Below are positions 15,881 to 25,168 of a stretch of DNA of 64,000 nucleotides, piece by piece. The first letter of the stretch is position 1; each line of letters starts with the position of its first letter. The translations under genes were made by a program, and so were the position numbers. The notes beneath the pieces were generated by a model. It was not told where the DNA came from, searched no databases, and was given only the letters and a program-made list of their open reading frames with translations. This DNA comes from JAUSPI01 sp964650385 (GTDB lineage: Bacteria > Desulfobacterota > Syntrophia > Syntrophales > JADFWA01), in contig CAZYTP010000003.1 in NCBI GenBank assembly GCA_964650385.1, positions 11,804 to 75,803 of the forward strand, read 5' to 3'.

Positions 15881-16918
15881 CTATGGAAACAGCGAAATCA
15901 ATTTTAAGCCGGAGTCTTCACTCAAGCCATACATCAGATTCATGTTTTGTAAGGCCTGACCGGCAGCACCCTTTATAAGATTGTCAATCGCGGATACTAT
16001 TATAATCCTTCCCGTCTGATCGTCAACAGTTAGCCCGATATCACAGTAATTAGAACCCCTGACCGATGAAACAGTGGGGAATGTACCAGCCTTATAAATC
16101 CTGACAAACGCTTCACCATCGTAAAACTTTTTATAAAGATCTATCAGGTCAGATACGGATACGCTCTCCTTTAGCCCCGCATATATCGTATTAAGTATCC
16201 CCCTGTTCACCGGTAGCAGATGCGGTACAAAGGAAATCTTAACATCCGTCTCGGCAAGGAAGCCGAGCTCCTGCTCCATCTCCGGCATGTGACGATGCTG
16301 GCCGATCTTATAGGCCTTAAATCCCTCATTCACCTCACAGAAAAGTGAGCCAATCTGCGGTTCGCGACCCGCACCACTAACCCCCGACTTCGAGTCAACA
16401 ATAATCGAGGTAATATCAATCCATCCTTCCTTCAACACCGGGGCCAGACCAAGAATAACCCCGGTTGGATAGCAACCTGGATTTGCAATAAGCTGTCCGG
16501 TCTTAATACTATCCCTGTACAATTCCGGAAGGCCGTAAACCGCCTCTTTTATCAAATCCGGTGCCGTATGTTTCTGGTACCACTGCTCATACACTGCAAT
16601 ATCACGCAGGCGAAAATCAGCACTCAGATCAATAACCTTTTTCCCCGCTTTCAAAAAGAGAGGAACAGACTCCATCGCCAGACCGTGAGGAAGCGCCAAA
16701 AAGACAACATCAGAAAGCTCAGCAACATCATAAGGGGATGCATCGATGAATTCCATGTCGGTCAACCCTTGAAAAGCCGGAAACACATCGGAAACCTGAG
16801 TACCCTTAAGTTTTCTTGACGTCAGGGCAACAACTTCCACTTCAGGATGCCGAAATAGAAGTCTTAGAAGTTCCTGACCTGTGTAGCCACTTGCTCCGTA
16901 TATGCTAACTTTTAACAT
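15881..16918 (-). CDS. argC: N-acetyl-gamma-glutamyl-phosphate reductase
   Basis: A 345-residue NADPH-dependent enzyme that reduces N-acetylglutamyl phosphate to the semialdehyde in arginine synthesis. The dinucleotide motif GASGYTG is at residues 8-14 and the catalytic cysteine is C149 in IANPGCYPTG. Length is normal. GAGGAC lies six bases before the ATG. Other arginine genes are not in the window. It lies downstream of the rplM-rpsI pair but is separated from rpsI by a terminator-like hairpin, so independent transcription with cysS is likely. Confidence 0.96.
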   Translation of the reverse strand: MLKVSIYGASGYTGQELLRLLFRHPEVEVVALTSRKLKGTQVSDVFPAFQGLTDMEFIDASPYDVAELSDVVFLALPHGLAMESVPLFLKAGKKVIDLSADFRLRDIAVYEQWYQKHTAPDLIKEAVYGLPELYRDSIKTGQLIANPGCYPTGVILGLAPVLKEGWIDITSIIVDSKSGVSGAGREPQIGSLFCEVNEGFKAYKIGQHRHMPEMEQELGFLAETDVKISFVPHLLPVNRGILNTIYAGLKESVSVSDLIDLYKKFYDGEAFVRIYKAGTFPTVSSVRGSNYCDIGLTVDDQTGRIIIVSAIDNLIKGAAGQALQNMNLMYGLSEDSGLKLISLFP

Positions 16919-17092
16919 GACAAGTCCTCAATAATTCACAGGAATCAGCAGTCGGATATTCTCTCCAGAAAATTACAGCCAATCTTTACGGGCACCACCC
17001 ATTTTCGAATGAAATACCTTACCGACATTACCGGTTTTTTCTGGATACTGATAGCCGAACACCACAAACTGTTACAATATTTCCTTATATAC

Positions 17093-17116
17093 AAAAAAGG
17101 GAGGCCATAGCCCCCC
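17093..17116 (-). terminator. Intrinsic terminator after rpsI
   Basis: On the minus strand GGGGGGC pairs with GCCTCCC (one G-T wobble) around a four-base loop, followed directly by six T residues. It starts 13 bases after the rpsI stop codon and should end the rplM-rpsI transcript before argC. Confidence 0.8.
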
Positions 17117-17128
17117 TCCTCACCAATA

Positions 17129-17521
17129 TTATCTTTTGGAAAACTGAAATCTTTTCCTCGCCCCGGGTTGCCCGTACTTCTTCCGCTCCTTTATACGAGA
17201 ATCTCTTGTCAGGAATCCCGCCTGTTTTAGAACCGGCCTTAGTGCGGCATCGTACTCCAGAAGTGCTTTAGAAATGCCATGTTTAATTGCACCGGCCTGT
17301 CCCGAAATACCTCCACCTCGAACATTGATATAAAAATCAAACTTGCTCATCTGTCCGGTAACCTCAAGGGGTTGCTTAATCAGCATCTTGAAGATGTCTC
17401 CGGTAAAATATTCATCAAAATCCCTCTTGTTTACAACAAGAGTGCCACTTCCCTCTTTCATCCACACCCTTGCTATAGCGGTTTTTCTCTTTCCTGTCGC
17501 ATAATAACGTTTCTCTGCCAT
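17129..17521 (-). CDS. rpsI: 30S ribosomal protein S9
   Basis: A 130-residue small-subunit protein. The start MAEKRYYATGKRKTAIARV and the C-terminal YGQPGARKRFQFSKR, whose basic tail reaches the P-site tRNA, are diagnostic. The ATG at 17521 has GGGAGA seven bases upstream; a TTG five codons earlier lacks support. It follows rplM, the usual L13-S9 pairing. Confidence 0.97.
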   Translation of the reverse strand: MAEKRYYATGKRKTAIARVWMKEGSGTLVVNKRDFDEYFTGDIFKMLIKQPLEVTGQMSKFDFYINVRGGGISGQAGAIKHGISKALLEYDAALRPVLKQAGFLTRDSRIKERKKYGQPGARKRFQFSKR

Positions 17522-17637
17522 ATTTATCTCCCACAAATAATTAATACATAAGCAACCAGCACTTTTAATTCAAAGTGATATTTGTGCCTGTTTCTTTGCT
17601 TTATACTAAAAGCTGATTGTTAACAGCTGTTTTACTA

Positions 17638-18066
17638 TCACAATTCCAGTAACCTGGGGGTTTGAGCTTCATGGGGATGTTCGCTGGTAGAATATATCTT
17701 CAGCTTTTTAAGCATTTGTCTGCCCAAAGAGTTTTTTGGAAGCATGCCCTTTACCGCCGTGCGCAATAGTCTTTCCGGCTTTTCCTTCAACAACTTTCCG
17801 GCAGTAACAGATTTTATTCCTCCCGGATAACCGGAGTGATGATAATATATTTTATCAGTCAATTTCTTGCCGGTAAGAGAAACTTTCCCGGCATTTATAA
17901 CTACTATAAAATCTCCCGTATCAACATGTGGCGTGTAAACAGGTTTATGCTTGCCCCTCAAACGCTTCGCTATTTCACTTGCAAGCCTTCCAAGTATTTT
18001 CCCCTCGGCATCAATCAGATACCAGTCTTTTACAATATCTTCTTTTTTAGCACTATATGTCTTCAT
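17638..18066 (-). CDS. rplM: 50S ribosomal protein L13
   Basis: A 142-residue large-subunit assembly protein. MKTYSAKKEDIVKDWYLIDA, then GRLASEIAKRLRGKHKP and the GMLPKNSLGRQM block are diagnostic. The chosen ATG at 18066 has GGGTGG four bases upstream; TTG at 18078 overlaps that site and is less likely. First gene of the L13-S9 operon. Confidence 0.97.
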   Translation of the reverse strand: MKTYSAKKEDIVKDWYLIDAEGKILGRLASEIAKRLRGKHKPVYTPHVDTGDFIVVINAGKVSLTGKKLTDKIYYHHSGYPGGIKSVTAGKLLKEKPERLLRTAVKGMLPKNSLGRQMLKKLKIYSTSEHPHEAQTPRLLEL

Positions 18067-18157
18067 AAAACCACCCAAATTCTGAAAATTTAAAAAGGAA
18101 AGATACGCAATTTAAACACGTTTGTCAAGTTAAAAACCTAAAAAATATTATTGCATC

Positions 18158-20458
18158 CTAGTATGCCTGTCTGGCACCCCTGCTTATACTACGTATGCCT
18201 TCAGGTCTAGCTGTCACTCTTCCGACCTTCCCCAGCCCGTAAAGGGAGAAAACTACCATCCATACCCTGTCATTATCAGCGTCAGAATAGGTGGCCATAA
18301 GGCTCCAGCATTGCTTGCTATAATCCAAGCCGTATGTCATTTCGTGATCGATCTTATTCAGCTCGTCCCTTCGGAGAATATATATAAGATCAAGGGAATC
18401 GGTAATCTTTGCATTCAGTGAAAGATTTATCTCTTCTATAGACGTCTGCGTATATCTATATCCGATAGTGGCAGAATCACCACGCCAGTCACTTAATGTA
18501 AGATCATAGTTTGTTTTTTCCCAATGGCCCGAGTTAACGTTGAAGCTGGTATCCGCATCAAAGGCAAGATATTGAAAAGGGTCAAACTTGAGTTCCATAT
18601 TCGCATTGCCGAATGGCCTTTTCTCGTTCCCATAATTTTCTGCTCGATGCTTTATTCCTTCTCTTATATCATATGTCTGACTCAGCTTGACGAGTAGAAA
18701 TTCCCTGTAACTTATACCCCCGCCTTTACTTTTACTTTTATCTTTACTTTTGTCTCCACTCTTGTCTGTATTTTTCAACCTGGCCATGAAACTATTGGTC
18801 AGTGAATAGGTTAGACTGTTTGTTTCACTTATCGTCGCTACGAAATTCGGCAGGTCGTTCTGATATATATATGGAACGTAAGTGTAGGTCAACTCAGGTT
18901 TAATTCCGTGCCGTATCTTATCAACAGTTTCACCACCTATATCAAATATTCTGTGAACTTCCGTGGAAAGCGACGCCCCCACATTATATATCTCCCTACC
19001 TCCATGTTCCTCTTTATTTGCCCCCTCAAGCTCACTGGCATCCCAGAAGGTTTCTCTCAACCCTATCGACGGGGTAAAATCAAGATAGGCGCCAAAGTTG
19101 AACGGTAAAGAAAACGTGGGGTGAGCATCGTAAAGTTGTCCGTGGTCGCCGGTGGTCCTCTGATAACTATTAAACGAAGAATCCAGCGCAAAGTTGAGTG
19201 GAGTGTCCAGGATAGGCTGATTAACACCGGTAAAGGTTATTTCAGGATATTTTTGCAGTGTTGAATTGTTGTCATAGCTCGCAAAATTATCAGTGTACTG
19301 AACAAGGGCGGTAAGATTAAACAAGCTCCAATCCTTAACAAGACGAGCAGTCGAGTCCAGCGAAGCGAGGGATTCATCACCCAGAAAAGAAACCTTACCA
19401 AGCTTGCGTTCCCCTCCCTCTGTGTAATTGTCCAGATAGTAGTTATAATCGGAGAAATCTCTGAAATACCAATTATCGGAAACTTTTTTTATGTCTGTTC
19501 TCAAATAAAAACCTGGGCTGAAAGTGGTCTCATGGTTCAGGTAATACGACCACCTTTCCTGTTTTTCCTTCCAGTCCCGGCTTAAACCGCCGTTATCGGG
19601 CATGGTCCCCGTCTTTTGATCCTTGATATAGTCGGCATAAAAGGTACCGGATGAATCCTTGCTGATAAAGTACCTGAATTCAACCCCTTCTTTTAATCCA
19701 TTTTTATCCATGTAACGTTGATAAAATGTAGCATCTGCACTCTTTGAAATCGCCCAGTAGAGTGGAAGTTCTACGTCCCAGCCATGTTTATCCGAATTTG
19801 AAATACGGGGTGGAAGGAAACCCGATTGCCGCGTTGTCTTCGCTGGAAATATCATATACGGCGTATACAAGAAGGGAAAGTTTTTTACCTGAAAGGTGCC
19901 ATGTTTCACCTTACCGTAACCATCAATGGTCACATCAAGCTCTCTTCCTGTGAATCTCCAGGCCGGCCAATCTCCGTCACAGGTGGTTGCCGTAGCATCT
20001 TTAAGATGATATGTGGCTTCCCCCTTCTTCTCAATCTCTTTCCCGTTTATATAGAAATGGTTCTTTGCAAAGAACAGCTTCCCCTCGTAGACAATACCCG
20101 TTTTTGAAGTAATATTAAATTTAACCTTGTCTCCCTCAAGTATATCATCATCACTTTTGATATAAACATTCCCGTAAGCATCGGCATCACCTGTCGTCTT
20201 ATTCAAATCCACATAATCAGCCTTGAGGAAACCACCGGTAAATGTAATTACAACGTTTCCTTTCGCATTATATGTATCAGTATCCCTGTCATAGGCGAGA
20301 CTATCAGCCTCTATATTAATCGGCCCTTTTTGTATGTCCCCTTCAGAAGCAAGGGTAAAATCAACCTGAAAGAAAAAAATCAGGAGAGAAATCATTGTTA
20401 AATAAAAAAGATTTTTCCTCACCTTATAAAAACTTTGAATAACCATACCGAATATCAT
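18158..20458 (-). CDS. lptD: LPS-assembly protein LptD
   Basis: About 766 residues. A hydrophobic signal segment (LFYLTMISLLIFFFQV) is followed by the periplasmic OstA-like beta-jellyroll: INIEADSLAYDRDTDTYNAKG, then KTGIVYEGKLFF. The large C-terminal part is the outer-membrane barrel, with FPAKTTRQSGFLPPRI at the junction as in the family. LptD with LptE inserts LPS into the outer leaflet. It is direct evidence for a Gram-negative envelope. The exact start is uncertain among several in-frame codons near 20446-20467. The protein has no cysteine pairs like those of E. coli LptD apart from C in ATTCDGDW. Confidence 0.92.
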   Translation of the reverse strand: MIFGMVIQSFYKVRKNLFYLTMISLLIFFFQVDFTLASEGDIQKGPINIEADSLAYDRDTDTYNAKGNVVITFTGGFLKADYVDLNKTTGDADAYGNVYIKSDDDILEGDKVKFNITSKTGIVYEGKLFFAKNHFYINGKEIEKKGEATYHLKDATATTCDGDWPAWRFTGRELDVTIDGYGKVKHGTFQVKNFPFLYTPYMIFPAKTTRQSGFLPPRISNSDKHGWDVELPLYWAISKSADATFYQRYMDKNGLKEGVEFRYFISKDSSGTFYADYIKDQKTGTMPDNGGLSRDWKEKQERWSYYLNHETTFSPGFYLRTDIKKVSDNWYFRDFSDYNYYLDNYTEGGERKLGKVSFLGDESLASLDSTARLVKDWSLFNLTALVQYTDNFASYDNNSTLQKYPEITFTGVNQPILDTPLNFALDSSFNSYQRTTGDHGQLYDAHPTFSLPFNFGAYLDFTPSIGLRETFWDASELEGANKEEHGGREIYNVGASLSTEVHRIFDIGGETVDKIRHGIKPELTYTYVPYIYQNDLPNFVATISETNSLTYSLTNSFMARLKNTDKSGDKSKDKSKSKGGGISYREFLLVKLSQTYDIREGIKHRAENYGNEKRPFGNANMELKFDPFQYLAFDADTSFNVNSGHWEKTNYDLTLSDWRGDSATIGYRYTQTSIEEINLSLNAKITDSLDLIYILRRDELNKIDHEMTYGLDYSKQCWSLMATYSDADNDRVWMVVFSLYGLGKVGRVTARPEGIRSISRGARQAY

Positions 20459-20557
20459 TCCCACCAACTTTCACGCTCAACCCAATATCAGGGGTCAGGT
20501 TTTTAATATTTGACAGTTCAGGAATTCCGGGAGATGAATACACCAACGCATGAAAAA

Positions 20558-20675
20558 TGTCAAATATGAAGCTCCCCGCCCACAGGGCGGGGCTTCCCGG
20601 TAAGGAACATGTTTTTTTATATTGCGCCCCTTACCCCGCCTACAAGGCGGGGCTTGCTGGTGCGCTCCCGGTCAA
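20558..20675 (-). repeat. Dispersed TTGACC...TTGACA palindromic repeat, copy B
   Basis: This is the most complete copy, 118 bp. On the minus strand it opens TTGACCGGGAGCGC and ends GGGGAGCTTCATATTTGACA. It contains two hairpins: CCCCGCC/GGCGGGG (20634-20652) and CCCCGCCC/GGGCGGGG with a three-base loop (20574-20592). The TGA stop codon of folC (20672-20674) is part of the left border, so the element abuts the gene exactly. The GCGCAATATAAAA block is shared with copy A. Confidence 0.75.
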
Positions 20676-21964
20676 GACCCCATACAGTGTTTTTTTATCT
20701 CTCCAACAAGAAAAAGTGAACCGGTCACGCAGATAAGATCATCTTTTTCGGCAAGGGCAAAAGCCCGCGAAAGCGCCCGGCCGGAATCTTCAATAATTTC
20801 TACACTATTAATATACCTCTTTGCAACGGGTAATATATCCATCAAATGCAAGCTTCTTTTATCTTTTGGCTCTGTGAGGATAAGTTTATCGGCAAGAGGG
20901 GCCAATTTTTTCAGCATCCTCCTGTAATCCTTGTCACCAAGTACACCGAACAGGAGAATTAACTTCCTATAGGAAAACTTATCCCTCAGCGCACGAAAAA
21001 GAGCAGATGCCCCCGCCGGATTGTGGGCACCATCCACAACCAGCATGGGAGAATTCCGAAGTACCTCTAATCTCCCTTCCCATCGTACATTTCTCAAACC
21101 ACGCATTACTGCACTATCATCAACACCAAAACCTTTATCGGCTAGAAGCTCTATCGTTCCAAGAGCCACGGCGGCATTTTCTATCTGATGCCTTCCTATC
21201 AAGGGGCAAACAAGGTTTCGATAATCTTTTTTAATCCCTTTATAAGAGAAGGTGTTCAACTCTGGCGTATAAGCTTCTTCAAGCCGGAGAGTTTTCACTG
21301 CTCTAGCTTTCACGTCTTTCCCTAACCGGTACAGTCTTGCCTCTCGTTCGCTGCATATATTCTCCAACACCTTCAAGACGCGCTTCTCTTTCGCACCGGT
21401 AATGCATATACCTCCATTCTTGATAATTCCTCCCTTTTCCCAGGCAACTGCTCCCAAATTACTGCCAAGATACTTCACATGTTCCAAAGAGACATTGGAT
21501 ATCACGGACACTTCCGGTATCACAACATTTGTCGCATCAAGTCTTCCGCCCATTCCAACCTCTAAAACAGCCACATCCACAGAGTTTCTGAAAAAATGGA
21601 GAAAAGCCAGAGCTGTAATAAATTCAAAATAGGTTATATCCCCTTCAATCTCTCCACGCACCTTTTCAATCAGGTAGGAGAGTTCCTCCATCGTTATCAT
21701 ACAGTCGTTTATCTTTATACGCTCATTGACATTAATGAGATGAGGTGAAGTATAAAGGCCAACTTTTACTCCACCCTCCAGGAGAATAGAGGAAATCATC
21801 GCTGCGATTGAACCCTTACCATTTGTTCCGCTAACTAAAACTGTTTTGTATTTTTCCTGGGGATTATTTAATCGGTCAAGGAGTTGGGAGACAGGAACCA
21901 GACTCAAATGTATTCCCTTATCTCTCAATCCTGAAAGGTATTCAAGGGGATTTTGAGATGCCAT
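20672..21964 (-). CDS. folC: Folylpolyglutamate synthase / dihydrofolate synthase
   Basis: A 430-residue Mur-ligase-type enzyme that adds glutamate to folates and probably also makes dihydrofolate from dihydropteroate. The ATP loop GTNGKGS is at residues 46-52, with YTSPHLINVNERI after it, then FEFITALAF, and the C-terminal VVDGAHNPAGA. Length is typical. The stop codon lies inside the border of a dispersed repeat. accD, its frequent neighbour, is not adjacent here. Confidence 0.95.
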   Translation of the reverse strand: MASQNPLEYLSGLRDKGIHLSLVPVSQLLDRLNNPQEKYKTVLVSGTNGKGSIAAMISSILLEGGVKVGLYTSPHLINVNERIKINDCMITMEELSYLIEKVRGEIEGDITYFEFITALAFLHFFRNSVDVAVLEVGMGGRLDATNVVIPEVSVISNVSLEHVKYLGSNLGAVAWEKGGIIKNGGICITGAKEKRVLKVLENICSEREARLYRLGKDVKARAVKTLRLEEAYTPELNTFSYKGIKKDYRNLVCPLIGRHQIENAAVALGTIELLADKGFGVDDSAVMRGLRNVRWEGRLEVLRNSPMLVVDGAHNPAGASALFRALRDKFSYRKLILLFGVLGDKDYRRMLKKLAPLADKLILTEPKDKRSLHLMDILPVAKRYINSVEIIEDSGRALSRAFALAEKDDLICVTGSLFLVGEIKKHCMGS

Positions 21965-22081
21965 TTATTTTCAGCTTTCAGCGTTCAGATAATCTTACAA
22001 TCTCAGGGTTAAGTTATAGCACAAGTTTTTAGAAGGCATTAATTTGAAACACAAAGCTTAAAAGTTAGACCAAATGGTGTT

Positions 22082-22137
22082 TTGACCGGAGGAGTACCCC
22101 GTAAACCCCGTCCTGTGGGCGGGAGCTTCACTTGACA
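22082..22137 (+). repeat. Dispersed TTGACC...TTGACA palindromic repeat, copy C (short)
   Basis: This 56-bp copy starts TTGACCGGAGG and ends TGTGGGCGGGAGCTTCACTTGACA. It keeps the end hairpin region and both borders but lacks the internal GCGCAATATAAAA block, so it looks internally deleted. It is in the spacer between the hydrolase gene and folC. Confidence 0.7.
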
Positions 22138-22159
22138 CTGACCACTGGGAGCTGAATGT

Positions 22160-22933
22160 TTACCCAATTTTTATCACTTCTCCTTCGCTCAGGATGTGAA
22201 TATCTTTGTTCTTTATCAAATCTATCTCTTTTCTGATGGTTTCTTCATACTGTGGTTTCATATGGTAAAGATAAATATCTGGTGTTATAGCGCCCAATTT
22301 CTTTAATTCACGACCGAGACTGGCAGGTATAAGATGACCGGTAATATCCGCAATATCCTCCATACTATTGGGAAGTGATACTTCAATAAATACGGCTTTC
22401 AAATTCTTGAGCTTCCGCATAACTTTCCAAACATCATCAGTCGGACCGGTATCTCCTATAAAGACAAATGAACCACTTTCAGATTCTATCACATACCCGA
22501 TTGTCTCAACAGTATGATTGACTCTGACAGAAGTAATCGTAAGATTATTAAGCTGAAATCTTACACCCAATTGGATTATCTCAAATTTAAGAAGAGGTTT
22601 CTCCGGAGTTGGAATCGATGAAAAATCAGGCCATATAATGTTATTAAAAAGGTTTGCTCTCAGTGCATCAATAACTCCCTGTGTACTTAAGACTCTAATT
22701 GCCGGATATTCTTTTTTGCTATAATAAAGATTATCCGCCAGAAACATTATATCACAGACATGATCAAGATGAGTGTGAGTTACAAGAACATATTCTATCT
22801 TAATTTGTTCTTCCAATGACAACACAGAAGTTATTGTGCCGGCATCAAGTAAAATTTCTTCATTCAACAAAAAACACGCAGTGTTGTGGCCGGGGAACTT
22901 GGATCCGTAACAACCTAATACCCTTATATTCAT
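22160..22933 (-). CDS. Metallo-beta-lactamase-fold hydrolase, cyclic-nucleotide phosphodiesterase-like
   Basis: About 257 residues with the MBL motif HTHLDH (H53, H55, D57, H58) and later ligands: the aspartate in FIGDTGPTD, the histidine in DITGHLIP and H in YLYHMKP. The start MNIRVLGCYGSKFPGHNTAC and the class II 3',5'-cyclic-nucleotide phosphodiesterase style of the remaining motifs suggest a cAMP phosphodiesterase-like enzyme; RNase Z-like activity is an alternative. AAAGGA lies seven bases before the ATG at 22933, preferred over an upstream start at 23008. Substrate is unknown. Confidence 0.8.
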   Translation of the reverse strand: MNIRVLGCYGSKFPGHNTACFLLNEEILLDAGTITSVLSLEEQIKIEYVLVTHTHLDHVCDIMFLADNLYYSKKEYPAIRVLSTQGVIDALRANLFNNIIWPDFSSIPTPEKPLLKFEIIQLGVRFQLNNLTITSVRVNHTVETIGYVIESESGSFVFIGDTGPTDDVWKVMRKLKNLKAVFIEVSLPNSMEDIADITGHLIPASLGRELKKLGAITPDIYLYHMKPQYEETIRKEIDLIKNKDIHILSEGEVIKIG

Positions 22934-23169
22934 ATAATTATTCCTTTTCACGCTTTTTAGGATAAAAATAAGTCCCCATAAGCTCACTGCAGAGGCTCTT
23001 AGAAGCATTAAAGAGTGATTTTATTAAGTTTGCTCGCTATACATTTTTACAAAAATAACAACGTCAAAAGAAAAATCAAAACGCCGGCTCACAGTTCCAG
23101 GCAGCTACAAACACAAATAGCTCCCCAAGTCCACCGCCTTTGGCCTTTTGCTATGAACTCATAACCAAA

Positions 23170-23433
23170 TTATTCTTCTGATATAACCTTAAATATCTCA
23201 TCGCCAGGACGAACTCGCCCCGTTACCTTAATTCCGATATAATCACCGGTTACTGCCTTTTCAACTTTTTCGTTTTCTATTTCCATTGAGTCAATTTTAC
23301 TTTCAAATTCTGTGGTATGACCTGTGAACTTAACCGTATCGCCTACTTTTAACTCTCCATCAGTAATCTTGACCGCTGCAACGCTTGGCTTAGCAAAAAA
23401 CTTAACAACCTCTCCAATTTTTTCCTCTGCCAT
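23170..23433 (-). CDS. EF-Tu domain-2-like small protein
   Basis: An 87-residue protein with the beta-barrel pattern of elongation-factor domain 2: KITDGELKVGDTVKFTGHT, then ENEKVEKAVTGDYIGIKVTG and VRPGDEIFKV. It matches small stand-alone 'translation elongation factor-like' proteins and the C-terminal domain of U32 peptidases. No GTPase domain is present. AGGGAGGATC before the ATG at 23433 supports this start rather than 23454. Function is unknown; a role in binding RNA or a partner protease is speculation. Confidence 0.8.
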   Translation of the reverse strand: MAEEKIGEVVKFFAKPSVAAVKITDGELKVGDTVKFTGHTTEFESKIDSMEIENEKVEKAVTGDYIGIKVTGRVRPGDEIFKVISEE

Positions 23434-23607
23434 GACTGATCCTCCCTTACTCATCAGATACGTTAGGGTTCAAAAGATATAAGACAATATTCTCTAAAAT
23501 GTATCGAGATATCGCAATATATCAACACATTATGCATTGACAATTTTTCATTATATTTCTTTTAAGAAAAATTTCAAGGGAAAACATAAAAGATACTGAT
23601 AGATCAA

Positions 23608-23641
23608 ATAAAAAGGCAAGGGATCACCCTTGCCTTTTTAT
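23608..23641 (-). terminator. Terminator at the end of the ribosomal superoperon
   Basis: A 15-bp perfect stem with loop ATCA: ATAAAAAGGCAAGGG pairs with CCCTTGCCTTTTTAT. On the minus strand it lies 54 bases after the rplQ stop and the right arm supplies a T run. A/T arms on both sides would also work on the other strand, but no plus-strand gene reads into it. Confidence 0.9.
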
Positions 23642-23694
23642 TTTTGCACTTTTTTATTTTCTTATTTTTCCGCGGTTGAAACGTACTGTACCAA

Positions 23695-24072
23695 CTACTT
23701 TGAGGGTCTCTTTTCTCCTTCTGAAATTAATTCAATAACAGACATAGGGGCATTGTCACCTGCTCTGTAACCTACCTTTACTATTCTCGAATAACCCCCA
23801 TCCCTTTCACTGTACCGGGGTGACAGCTCTTCAAAAAGCTTTTTGACAACTGCCCGGTCCCTTATAAAAGACAGAACCTGCCTTCTTGCGTGGAGGCTGT
23901 CCTTTTTCCCTAAGGTAATTATCTTTTCGGCAATTTTTCTCAATTCTTTTGCCTTGGCATCGGTTGTAACGATCTTTTCATGCTTCATGAAGGAAGTTAC
24001 AATATTTCTCAGCATCGCTTTTCTATGACTCGTGGTTCTACTAAGCTTCCTCCCAGCCTTTCTGTGACGCAT
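23695..24072 (-). CDS. rplQ: 50S ribosomal protein L17
   Basis: A 125-residue large-subunit protein: MRHRKAGRKLSRTTSHRKAM, then TTDAKAKELRKIAEKIITL and the YSRIVKVGYRAGDNAPMSVI end block. Last gene of the alpha operon, 35 bases after rpoA and just before the terminator hairpin. Length is in the normal range. Confidence 0.97.
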   Translation of the reverse strand: MRHRKAGRKLSRTTSHRKAMLRNIVTSFMKHEKIVTTDAKAKELRKIAEKIITLGKKDSLHARRQVLSFIRDRAVVKKLFEELSPRYSERDGGYSRIVKVGYRAGDNAPMSVIELISEGEKRPSK

Positions 24073-24107
24073 TTAACATCTTCCTTTCTAATTAATGAAT
24101 CTATCTA

Positions 24108-25118
24108 CTATATCTCTTTAGCTTCTTCTTCATCATCTTTTACCGGCAGTGTAAAATCTACCTTCATACCGAGTCCAAGTCCCATCTCAGTAAGTATTTC
24201 CTTAATTTCACTCAGGGATTTCCTTCCAAAGTTCTTGGTTTTAAGCATTTCAGTCTCAGTCTTCTGAACAAGTTCTCCAATAAGCGTAATACCGGCATTT
24301 TTCAAACAGTTTGCAGATCTTACAGAAAGCTCCAATTCATCAACGCTCCTGTGCAAGTTATCATTGATTTTTTCCTTTTCCTCGATCTCTTTATGTTCTT
24401 CCTGCTCTTCCTCTTCCTCTTCAAAATTTATAAAAACATTGAGCTGTTCCTTTAATATTTTTGCAGAATAAGCTATGGCATCCTCTGGTAAAATACTCCC
24501 ATCCGTCCATACCTCTATTATGAGCCTATCATAATCAGTAACCTGCCCCACCCTGGCATGGGTTACCGTATAGTTTACCTTTTTAATTGGCGAAAATAAC
24601 GTATCAATATTTATAGTGCCTTCCGGTTGGTCAAGGTCCCTCTCCTTTTTAGCGGGAACATAACTTCGCCCCATCTTCACGACCATTTCTACCTTAAACA
24701 CAGCATCAGCCGAGAGGGTTGTAATATAATGATCCGGATTCATTATCTCAACAGTTGCATCTGTAATGATATCCCCTGCGGTTATAACTCCCTCTCTTGA
24801 AGCATCAATATGTACAACCCTGGGTCCATCTTCATAAAGTTTTAAACGGATGCCCTTAAGGTTTAAAATAAGATCGGTCGTATCATCTTTCACCCCAGGA
24901 ATCGTAGAGTACTCATGAAGAACTCCGTCAATCTTCACAGAAACAATAGCTGCTCCCTGTATGGAAGACAGCAATACTCTTCTAAGAGAGTTACCTAAAG
25001 TAATGCCAAAACCCCTTTCCAAAGGCTGACAGGTAAATTCCCCATAAAATTGAGTGTGGGTTTTTTCATCTACTTCGATTCGCTTCGACCGCATTAAACT
25101 ACGCCAGTTTTTTTGCAT
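24108..25118 (-). CDS. rpoA: RNA polymerase alpha subunit
   Basis: A 336-residue subunit. The N-terminal assembly domain includes CQPLERGFGITLGNSLRRVL. The C-terminal domain (LKNAGITLIGELVQKTE, then NFGRKSLSEIKEIL) binds UP-element DNA and activators. The linker has a run of acidic residues (NFEEEEEEQEEHKEIEEKE). The start MQKNWRSL is the one used by related sequences and AGGAAG lies before it; an internal ATG eight codons later is less likely. It lies between rpsD and rplQ as usual. Confidence 0.97.
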   Translation of the reverse strand: MQKNWRSLMRSKRIEVDEKTHTQFYGEFTCQPLERGFGITLGNSLRRVLLSSIQGAAIVSVKIDGVLHEYSTIPGVKDDTTDLILNLKGIRLKLYEDGPRVVHIDASREGVITAGDIITDATVEIMNPDHYITTLSADAVFKVEMVVKMGRSYVPAKKERDLDQPEGTINIDTLFSPIKKVNYTVTHARVGQVTDYDRLIIEVWTDGSILPEDAIAYSAKILKEQLNVFINFEEEEEEQEEHKEIEEKEKINDNLHRSVDELELSVRSANCLKNAGITLIGELVQKTETEMLKTKNFGRKSLSEIKEILTEMGLGLGMKVDFTLPVKDDEEEAKEI

Positions 25119-25168
25119 TTCTTATACTTCCTATATAGAGTTGCTTTGACCGTTACGTGTTTATCACG

